DNA of 64,000 nt from Humulus lupulus. Its lineage: Eukaryota; Streptophyta; Magnoliopsida; Rosales; Cannabaceae. Position 1 is the first letter of the stretch; each line of letters opens with the position of its first letter. The stretch is from positions 187,772,214 to 187,836,213 of the forward strand of contig NC_084795.1 of assembly GCF_963169125.1 (NCBI RefSeq). The letters are read 5' to 3'. The position numbers were made by a program, and so were the translations under genes. This document shows, in pieces, positions 56,541-64,000 of this stretch. The notes below the pieces were generated by a model, which was not told the DNA's origin, searched no databases, and was given only the letters and a program-made list of their open reading frames with translations.

Positions 56541-57520
56541 CACCGTCTTTCCAGATTCTGTGACATCTAACGAGAAAGAAAAAATAGTGAGGGCCATGCA
56601 TGCAAGGATCACGAACTCGATAGGATGAGCTCGGATATCTAAGGACAAGAAACTAAGTATTAAGACCCTCACTAAAGAGTCAGAGGCGTGTTCCACAGAG
56701 AAGAAAAAGAACGTGGATGATTTTTTGAAAATCACGAAATTCAAGGGAAAGAAAGGTGGCGGTTAGCCAGGAAAGGGCATTTTTGGGTTTCGTGTAATTG
56801 TCAAGAACAAGGGTTTTTACCCGAAAACTTAGTGTACAAGAAACATAGCCTAAAATTTTCAAAACCCAGAAAGTTGAAACTCCGTTCAAAGGACAAAACT
56901 GGGCATAAACTGGAGGCGAACATCCAGAAAGAAAATCTAGAAAACATAAAAGCCTATTGATTCAAAACCTCCTATCGTATCATTCTATTATACGCAGCAA
57001 GTACGACATAAAAAAAAAAAGAGCTAAAAACAAAAATGGCATGCTTACACAGTGATGGTGATTGCAGCAAAATCGTCGTTCGGAGAAGAGGTTGCAAGAA
57101 AAAACTCACTGACTCGAACAGACCAGGATTCCTTTGTTTTTTGGGTCGAGAAAACATGCACGGGACGGAAGCTTCTTAAGAAAGTTTCTGGCTTTCTTGT
57201 TTTTTCTTTTCTTTCTGGTTTACGATGAACAAACGTAAAGAAGAAGACGAAGAGGAGGTCTTATATATATAGGTGGGAAAACTAAATTGATCAGGAGCAT
57301 TGGTTAAAATCCTCAACAGATCGAATGGATGGGAATCGGTGATAAGATGGCGCCGAAAAGTTGTCAAACGAACGATCGTGGGCGTGTTCCCAAGGTACTC
57401 AAGTACCTAAAGTGAGCAATACCCATCTGGCACGTGTCCATTTTCAAGAGTGTGACGGTATGGTTCCCAGAAAGAGTAGTTCAAAAGTTTCCTTCTCTTA
57501 GGATTCGAACAAATACTTTT
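56541..57520. other. TatB upstream region of the antisense gene
   Basis: No coding frame I trust. On the minus strand a TATA-like run (tatatataaga, about 57260-57270) followed by a C/T- and A-rich leader could be the antisense promoter, some 700 bases before exon 1. This is inferred from position only. Confidence 0.4.
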
Positions 57521-57532
57521 GAGGGGGCAAAA
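57521..57532 (+). other. Polypurine tract of TatB
   Basis: gagggggcaaaa directly before the 3' LTR. Confidence 0.8.
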
Positions 57533-58327
57533 TGTTATACCCAGATTTCATGCCATAGTAAATATGACCTCGAAAGCTGAGTTCGCAATTAATGGTCTCG
57601 TGAGGATTAGAGTGATCTAGGATTGTAAGTCGAGCCTGCAAAGTATGATGTATGATCTCGAATGCGGTGATCTCGAAATGATCTCGATCTCGAAAGGTAG
57701 CTCCGAGAACACCTTCATCCTCAGGAACTTCGGAGCATGGGTCTTGAGCTCGATGTCCCATCTCGACAGCAACGTTAGCTCGGGGAGATGTCAGTGGCTC
57801 GCAAAATGACATGAGACCAGAAATGCTGGAGCCTTGAAGATACGCTATAACCACCTTGAATATCTACAATTATTATAACTATGAGATGTAGCCCTCATTA
57901 ATTGATGTAAATCCCCAAGAATTGTGGGATATTATTTAATACAGTTATACGCCCCCTGATCTTTGGGGGATGTTTCCTTTTATATCTGATTATCGGCATT
58001 TAAAGCCATTTATTTTTATTCACAAAAGAGTAACTACCCAAAATATGTGGGATAGTATTCTGCATCCTTCTCTATAAATAGAGAGGTCATGCACCATTGT
58101 AAAGGACCGAAAATTCTAATCCTTGAGAGAAAACTCTGGAGAATTCATGCTAAAGAATTGTTCAGAGATAATCTTGAGATTAATAACAAAGACTCGTGGA
58201 CTAGGCAGATTTAACTGCTGAACCACGTAAAAAACCGTGTGTTTGATTCGTTTGTTTCTTTTGGCCATTGTCTTTAATTGTTTACGTGCTCTCTTCTTTT
58301 ATCTGTTGATGAAAAACGGCGTCAACA
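57533..58327 (+). repeat. TatB 3' LTR
   Basis: 795 bp, same length as the 5' LTR, with about six substitutions by eye. Followed by the duplication aaggt. Confidence 0.97.
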
Positions 58328-59426
58328 AAGGTAAGAGTTGATATGAAGGGAAAAATAGTTTAAAGACATATTTAAGAAGAAATTTGTTCTTCAGGCCAAA
58401 TATACAATTATGTGATAATAGTGATTAATTAATTAATTACAAATTAGTTGTAGTTAACAAAATTAATTAATAATTAATTATTGTATAATTTTTGAAATTA
58501 TATTGAATAATTCAATTAATTTTGAAATTTAATTAAAAAATTAATTAATTATAATTTTTGAAATTATAATGAATTAAGTATTTATTTTCAAAAATATTGG
58601 ATTTAATTAATTGGTAGAATTAATTAAATATCTTTATTTGAGTGGGAGATAATATTCTGATAAGTTCAAATTTGAATTTAAAAGATTAATATCTATTCAA
58701 ATAATTAATTATATTTGATAATTAATTAAAAAGATAATTAATTTAAATTTGAATTAGTTATCAGGTTGTTAGATATTATTTGACCAAGTAGTTTGAATAG
58801 ATAATTAAATAAAAATTGAAAAAACCAAAATCCCTAAAAATAGGGATGCCACACACGCACACACAGTCCATGGAGTGTGTGTGGCATGTAGGGCTATATT
58901 TCAGGGATATGATTTTTTATTTTTATTTATTCATTTAATTAATTAATTAATGGATAATTCAAAAAAACTAGTTTTGGATATTTTCATTAATAATTAATTA
59001 ATTAAAAAGTAAATTGTAAGTTGGTTACAGATTTAATTTTTAAACTTGAATATTTTCTTTTAAGTATGACTTATTAGAAGATAATTCAGATAGTACATCA
59101 AGTAGAATCACAAATAAACTATCCATCATTCTCTAAGTGCCCACACACTTCTTGAGGTGTAAAGAACGCTTTGGAAGATCTTGATGTGAGTACCTGGGAG
59201 TAGCTTGGATAGGAAGATCGTTCTAAATACGAAAAGATAGCACAGACACTTAATAAGCTTCAAGAGGTATGAATTCTATGCTTAACTTGCTTATGATTAA
59301 TGTATGTATATTAATGGATCCGCATATTTAAAGGTAGTTTAAATATGTTACAAAAATTTTGTTGTACATTGGGCCTACCCCACCACAACTCCATTGCGTA
59401 TTAGGAAATTCGTTCCTAACAAAGAG

Positions 59427-59577
59427 GAAGGTTCCTGACACCTTCCCAGTTCTAGGTCCTGATATGCAGCCCCGTGGTATTTCAATGGGTCATCAAGGTG
59501 GTAGCGAAGCATGGACGACTCGTCCTAAATGCCCTAGATGCAAGAGGCGTCATTTGGGAGAGTGTAGGGCAAAGACC
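59427..59577 (+). pseudogene. gag: TekA gag, zinc-finger segment and truncation
   Basis: Resumes the gag frame after CopS: KRKVPDTFPVLG, then CPRCKRRHLGECRAKT, the first Cys/His finger typical of chromovirus Gag. Homology ends at aaagacctga (59571-59580), where AthA sequence begins. This is the rightmost trace of TekA. Confidence 0.75.
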
Positions 59578-59941
59578 TGAATAATACTGCCAACAATTTT
59601 TCCAATGGCCTCCCCCGAAATCAAATGCTCTCTAGCAAAGATCCCAACTCTCACAAATATTGACAATCAATAGACAAAAGTAAAGAAGAAAATACCCAAA
59701 ATGGAACTGCTAGACCGAGAGAGTGTTGGCCTTACTAACACTCGGAGATGACTGAGATGCGCATGGGCTCGGTCTGATTTGGTCTAGGCTCTGGCTCAGA
59801 TTGGGTTGTGAGAAGAAATGGCTAGTGAAACCTGGCCGATGTGTGGCGCATGAGCGGAGTTGTGCCTAGGTGCCAAGGGAGTGGATCGCGGCAGGCCAAA
59901 TAGGGCAACTGGGCGCACGGAGTACAGGGACTGGTGGCAGC
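59578..59941 (-). other. AthA downstream region, between TekA and SoloG-2
   Basis: On the minus strand it reads as short Ser/Pro/His-rich frames followed by a T-rich, intron-like stretch. It continues across SoloG-2 into 61841-62741. Probably the leader or N-terminal part of the AthA downstream gene, in poor condition. Confidence 0.4.
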
Positions 59942-59946
59942 AAGGA

Positions 59947-61835
59947 TGTAATGACCTAACTACTCTAGACTTTGGACCATTAATGACTACTATACATAGA
60001 CACTAATCTTTAAAAAAACTCACAAGTGGAATAATCATAACTTCATTAAAACTTGTAAAATAAATTTTAAACTACATAAACTTTAAAGTAGGATATGGGA
60101 TCCCATTGTTTTTAAAATAAAAACATAACATAACTTTAAGTAAATGGGTTACAAAATAAAGTGCGGAAAATACATATAAAGCATAATTTTTAAAAGACTA
60201 AGAAGAGACTTCATCCTCGAATCGAACGCTCAATCCACCGATTCCATCCTGCCTCAATACACAACCCCCAAGCTGTCAAGAACCTTTCCGCCACCATAGC
60301 TATTTTCCTGCACATATAAAAATAAAGGAATGAGCCTAATGCCCAGCAAGGAAAATCTAACACATAAATCATATACATAAAACTCATATCGCAACATATA
60401 CTAAAACATATCATAAACATATGTCACATATATTATAATGGCCATTACTACTTGGGGCTCGTAAACTAAACAAGGCATATGCCCATTAGATTTGTGGGGC
60501 TTGCTAGCTAAGCAAGTCATATGCCCATAAATTTATTGGGGCTTGTTAGTTATACAAGTCATATGCCCAAGTCTACAAACATACATTATATAACATATAA
60601 CATAACACATATATCATAAGATAACATATAAAATCCTATCCTATTTTCCTTACCAAATATACCGGGATATGTGAACAGAATTGGGACATTGGAACACTCC
60701 TAAAAATCATCATAGAAGGGTGAGTATACTAAAGAAAATGGGATGAAAAAAATGGATGAACTATACCATCAAGAATATACTTACCAAAAATCTTACGTTC
60801 AAGATCTTAGATTTCCTAACCAAGAATAAAGAATAGAGTTAGGATTTTGAGTAGAAAACTATAAGAATAACAAAGAAATGAACTAGAATAATGAATACCT
60901 CGAATTCTTCTATAACCGAACTACACCTCGAACCGAAAAGTACTATGAACCTTACTTCCCGAGTGTTTATTAAGCTTATAAAGTTAAAGCTTATATTCCC
61001 AACCCAAGTGTTTGAGCACTAAAAAATAACCTAGCAGCTTGCAGCCTTTGAACTTAGCTTGATGAATGAATAAATGGCTGGGTACTAGGTCCTATTTATA
61101 GAGTTCAAGAAAGAAAAGATCTTCATTTAACTTAAATAAAATAATGGCTTTTTAAGTGAAAAATATTTGAATTATCGTTCAGCAGAGGCTGAAGACTCGG
61201 TCAGAAAGATGCTGGACTTATCAAGAGGTTAAGGAATAAAATGAGATCGGTTTAAAAAACGTTCAAATATCTGGCACATGAGCCGATATATCGTTTGGGC
61301 TAATATTCCAAAGGCTCATCGAGGTGGTCGTGCGAAGTTATGTGTTTTTCATATCCTCGTATGGCGATATATCGCCCCCTAGTGCTGCGATATATCGACA
61401 TACGCTGAAATATTATACAAGTAATTGCACATTTTCAGCCTAATTTGAATTGAGTAAACAGCCTTGACTAAGTCCTCTAACGATTTCAAAGCTGCTGACA
61501 GACCCTAGGATATTCAAATATTACTCTTAATAAGTTTATTCCTCAAAAATACTTAATTATCATTAAACATACACAAGACAAGTGTTATTATCTTATTAGG
61601 TCTATCTAAACCTTATAGTATAATAAATATCATCATCAATATCAGTCATATTAATCAAACCTTAGGTTAAAATTAATATTCTTAAACTATAGGTTAAACT
61701 TAGAAAATCTACAAGTGTTACTACGAGTGTCCAACTAAATCCCGGTTTGAACCAAAATCCACAGTCTTAAAATACTACAACTATTACTATTGCTACTACT
61801 ATCTAACTAGCTAAGTAAAGTTCTTGGAATCTACA
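59947..61835 (-). mobile_element. SoloG-2: solo LTR, inverse copy of SoloG-1
   Basis: 1,889 bp with a perfect duplication aagga (59942-59946 and 61836-61840). It is the reverse complement of SoloG-1 along its full length, with point and indel differences. It has three cgatatatcg cores (61284, 61365, 61388) where SoloG-1 has four, and three repeats of the catatgccca block (60476-60570). No internal domain. Confidence 0.92.
61093..61100 (-). promoter_or_regulatory. TATA box of SoloG-2
   Basis: tatttata, i.e. tataaata on the minus strand, in the same context as SoloG-1 (9976-9983). Confidence 0.6.
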
Positions 61836-61840
61836 AAGGA

Positions 61841-62741
61841 AGACTCGCTTATCAGTGAGGCGCGCAAATAGAGTTGCACCTGGTTTCGTGGTGCTGGGTC
61901 ATGCTTGGCCAAGGGCGGTGTGCGAATGGTCAGTGCAGCTGGGTGCTTCAGAGTTTTGGTGTCGAGATCGCGCGAGAGTGGCTGGTGGGTCGCGTCTGGG
62001 AGCTTCTCGCAGATGGGTCGGGGTAGAGTTGAGTGATGACAGGCGCTGGATTTCGGGTGGCCGTAGGCGGAAAGGGACGGAGACAATGGTGTTGAGGGAA
62101 TGGGTCTCATGAGTGGGTTGTGGCGGTGTTTCTCGGAGTTGGAAGGAAGAAAAGATGATGCTGAGGGGGGGGGGGGGGCTTATGTGAATAGTGGGAACCA
62201 AAGAGTGTATTTGGGGGTGGGTACCGAAGGTGAATAGGGCACTCGAGGGTGATTTTATATATATATATTTTTTTCTTTGTATATATATATATAACACAAG
62301 ATCACACCCCAGATTTGCGCCTACCCAAATTGCCGCCATTTTGCCTCAGCAAAATTTATTTGATGGAACCCCTATGGTTTTTCAGAAATTTTTCCTCTCT
62401 GCTTGCTGAAGCAAATTGTGCGCAAAACCATCAGACTCAGAACTGACTTCCAGAATGCCAATTTTTCACCTTCTAGCCCCTGAAACACAAGAACAACAGT
62501 AACACCACTTCAAAAAGCAACATAATCACATAAAATTAAACTAGCAAAACTAAAGAACAAAAAGAAATTAGAAGAACAACAACAACTTATATATATTTAT
62601 ATATTATATTTTATATATAGATATATATATTCTTGTTTGTTTTTTTCTCTTTTTTTAATATCCATATTATTTTACACTTCTTCCTTTTTGGGTTGTCTTA
62701 TAATTAGTGTCTGGATCACTTGACAACCTAAAACAACGACT
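61841..62741 (-). other. AthA region between integrase and downstream ORF
   Basis: On the minus strand a Pro/Ser/Thr-rich open stretch (62339-61855, with REAPRRDPPATLARSRHQNS) lies after a G14 run (62165-62178) and two AT-dinucleotide tracts (62255-62295 and 62590-62635). It contains gcgcacaatttgcttcagc. It may be the start of the AthA extra gene. I see no known domain. Confidence 0.4.
62165..62178 (+). repeat. G14 homopolymer
   Basis: Fourteen consecutive G in AthA sequence. Likely replication slippage and possibly of uncertain length in the assembly. Confidence 0.8.
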
Positions 62742-64000
62742 TTAAGGATCCTCCAAAGTGATGGAGGTCTTCTCACGGTCGACCTCACCTCCCCAATAAT
62801 TTTTTAAGCGTTGTCCATTAACTTTAAATTCCCTTTCGGATTGATCTTCCCAAACTTCAACTGCTCCAAAGGGATAAACTTTCACCATGGTGAATGGGCC
62901 TAACCAGCGGGACTTCAATTTTCCAGGAAACAACTTCAAGCGCGAGTTGCAGAGTAACACTTTCTGCCCCTTCTCAAAGACTCGAGCTTGAATTTTCTGG
63001 TCCTGCCACCTCTTAGTTTTCTCCTTGTACAGCTTAGCATTTTCATAGGAGAAAAACCTCTTTTCTTCCAGCTCATTCAATTGTAATTTACAAGCTTCTC
63101 CAGCAGCTTGGCGATCCATATTCAACTTCTTACTGGCCCAATATGCCTTATGCTCCAATTCAACCGGAAAATGGCAAGCTTTTTCGAAAGCCAAACGATA
63201 CAGTGACATTCTCAAAGAGGTTTTAAAATTCGTTCTATAGGTCCAAAGAGCGTCATCCAATCGCTGAGGCCAATCCTTTCTTCTAGGATTCACCACTTTC
63301 TGTAGGCTAAGCAATCTTGTGTTTCACACTATACTTGGCTAACAAAGTTGCCAAAATCTTGTTCACAAAGTGAGTGCCAAAGCGGGTGAAAACATGCTTA
63401 TGTAAGAACTTCATTACCACCTTGGAATCATTAGTAGGACTTGCCACTGCTTCAACCCACTTAGAGACATAATTTACTGCCACAAGGATATACAAATTTT
63501 TGAATGACAGAGGGAATGGTCCCATGAAGTCGATTTCCCAAACAACGAACAATTCCATTTCAAGGATGCGATTCAAAGGCATTTCACTCCTTGCTGAAAT
63601 ATTTCCAACACGTTGGCATCGATCACATCTTTTAGAAAATTCATGAGCATCCTTGAAGATAAAAGGCCAATAGTACCTTGATTGAAAAAACTTCTCTGCT
63701 GTCCTTTGCTCACCAAAATGTCCACCATAAAAACCTGAATGACAATGCTCTAGTATACTTGAAAATTCATCCTCAGGCACACATCGCCTCATGATTCAAT
63801 CTGGAAATTTCTTGTACAAATAGGGCTCATCCCAATAATAAAATCTTACATCATGAAAGAATTTCTTGAGTTGGTGCCTATTTAAATCAGGTGGTTGTAA
63901 ACCACTCACGAAATAGTTGACAAAATCAGCGTACCATGGTGTATTGACTTCGTTCACAACCAACAATTGCTCATCGAGGAATGTATCTTTAATGGGCCCT
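62742..64000 (-). pseudogene. pol: AthA integrase region of pol (partial, broken)
   Basis: Reads leftward from the window edge. The linker FHDVRFYYWDEPYLYKKF leads into a TGA at about 63793 and [13 protein letters not shown]. The HHCC finger follows ([20 protein letters not shown] ... CDRCQ), then the core start [11 protein letters not shown] with the first Asp, and WVEAV. The segment around the second Asp is missing (FTRFG joins THFVN directly). The part with the third acid is also gone, because KHKIA runs into a stop and [14 protein letters not shown] follows in another frame. The C-terminal part has [18 protein letters not shown] and NGQRLKNYW, an Athila hallmark, ending at 62742. Catalytically dead; the RT part lies beyond the window. 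Confidence 0.88.

Larger units (their letters stand above)
45752..58327 (+). mobile_element. TatB: young Tat-lineage Ty3/gypsy retrotransposon
   Basis: 12,576 bp, LTRs 45752-46546 and 57533-58327 (795 bp each, about six differences by eye), duplication aaggt at 45747-45751 and 58328-58332. Sense genes are gag-protease, RT and RNase H-integrase. An antisense spliced gene lies between integrase and the 3' LTR. Only two lesions are seen in 6.2 kb of sense coding: a TAG between protease and RT and a one-base loss near 50961. It could still supply several proteins in trans and is the youngest coding element here. Confidence 0.96.
44930..59421 (+). mobile_element. CopS: solo LTR inside TekA gag, split by TatB
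   Basis: Parts 44930-45751 and 58333-59421 give about 1.91 kb, tgttggaaattgtgccctg to cctaaca, with a perfect duplication aagag (44925-44929 and 59422-59426). No internal domain, PBS or PPT lies at its ends: TekA gag resumes directly. The second part is extremely AT-rich (ttaattaatta runs, 58420-59000). The superfamily is not certain; the tgttggaaattgtgccc start resembles Ty1/copia LTRs. Confidence 0.85.
32076..59577 (+). mobile_element. TekA: chromovirus-like Ty3/gypsy remnant, truncated in gag
   Basis: 5' LTR 32076-43588 (interrupted by LARD-1), PBS for initiator tRNA-Met at 43592, then gag 44031-44929 continuing at 59427-59577 after CopS. Homology stops in the first zinc-finger segment at about 59577. 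PR, RT, RNase H, INT and the 3' LTR are absent. The preceding pentamer gtcat (32071-32075) is the probable target duplication, with no partner because the right end is lost. The gag type and tRNA-Met primer fit the plant Tekay/Del chromovirus group. Confidence 0.8.
17770..64000 (-). mobile_element. AthA: Athila-like Ty3/gypsy element, nested and cut by window end
   Basis: Minus-strand element whose 3' LTR spans 17770-30052 (with CAC-1 inside), then PPT, a downstream ORF region, a TekA insertion (32076-59577), more downstream sequence with SoloG-2, and the Athila-type integrase at the right edge. Right-to-left order INT, extra ORF, PPT, LTR fits the Athila group. Putative LTR ends are tgttgtg (17770) and, on the minus strand, tgttctc (30052). 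The candidate duplication ctagt at 17765-17769 cannot be tested because the other end is outside the window. The span is mostly later insertions. Confidence 0.75.

Noticed and set aside
44930..59421. CopS as a full copia element with TatB as its interior
   Set aside because: TatB has its own LTRs and aaggt duplication inside CopS. CopS sequence rejoins without PBS, gag or pol, and the aagag duplication flanks a single LTR.
1..64000. tRNA or rRNA genes, CRISPR arrays, bacterial operons
   Set aside because: No such structures seen. The repeats present are LTRs and tandem units of eukaryotic TEs, and the tRNA-like matches are primer binding sites.

Overview
This window is plant nuclear heterochromatin: transposable elements (TEs) nested inside each other, with no intact host gene that I can support. 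The lineages seen are restricted to flowering plants: Tat and Athila Ty3/gypsy elements, a chromovirus-like gag, a CACTA transposon carrying intron-containing callose synthase fragments, and several solo LTRs. A eudicot is likely, but I cannot name the species. Element labels below are mine.

Left block (1-16517). A truncated LTR end (1-210) is followed by an AT-rich repeat. TatA (503-13973, 5-bp target duplication atatt) is inserted into that repeat. TatA is a decayed Tat-lineage gypsy element with gag-PR-RT-RNaseH-INT on the plus strand and a second, spliced gene on the minus strand. A solo LTR (SoloG-1, 9226-11148, duplication ccggg) interrupts the minus-strand gene. A second copy of the AT-rich repeat carries a minus-strand solo LTR (14266-16512, duplication atatt).

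Right block (17525-64000). A CACTA transposase-associated pseudogene (17525-17769) is interrupted by AthA, a minus-strand Athila-like element running from 17770 past the window end. The AthA 3' LTR contains CAC-1 (19639-29587, duplication aat), a CACTA transposon carrying two rearranged fragments of a callose synthase gene. After the AthA downstream ORF (30847-32075) comes TekA (from 32076), a chromovirus-like element truncated in gag at about 59577. The TekA LTR holds LARD-1 (34070-42891, duplication cttac), which has fresh LTRs and no recognisable coding region. The TekA gag holds the solo LTR CopS (44930-59421, duplication aagag), and CopS holds TatB (45752-58327, duplication aaggt), a nearly intact Tat element. 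Beyond TekA, AthA resumes, is interrupted by SoloG-2 (59947-61835, minus strand, duplication aagga), and ends in a broken Athila-type integrase (62742-64000).

The layers give an insertion order: CACTA remnant, then AthA, then TekA, then CopS, then TatB. LARD-1, CAC-1 and SoloG-2 are separate later hits. By-eye LTR divergence agrees: about 0.6% for LARD-1, 0.75% for TatB and 3-4% for TatA. The observations most worth following are the callose synthase capture with permuted order, the spliced antisense gene shared by TatA and TatB, a UAG-CAA-UUA context at the only stop between protease and RT in TatB, and the non-coding but young LARD-1.
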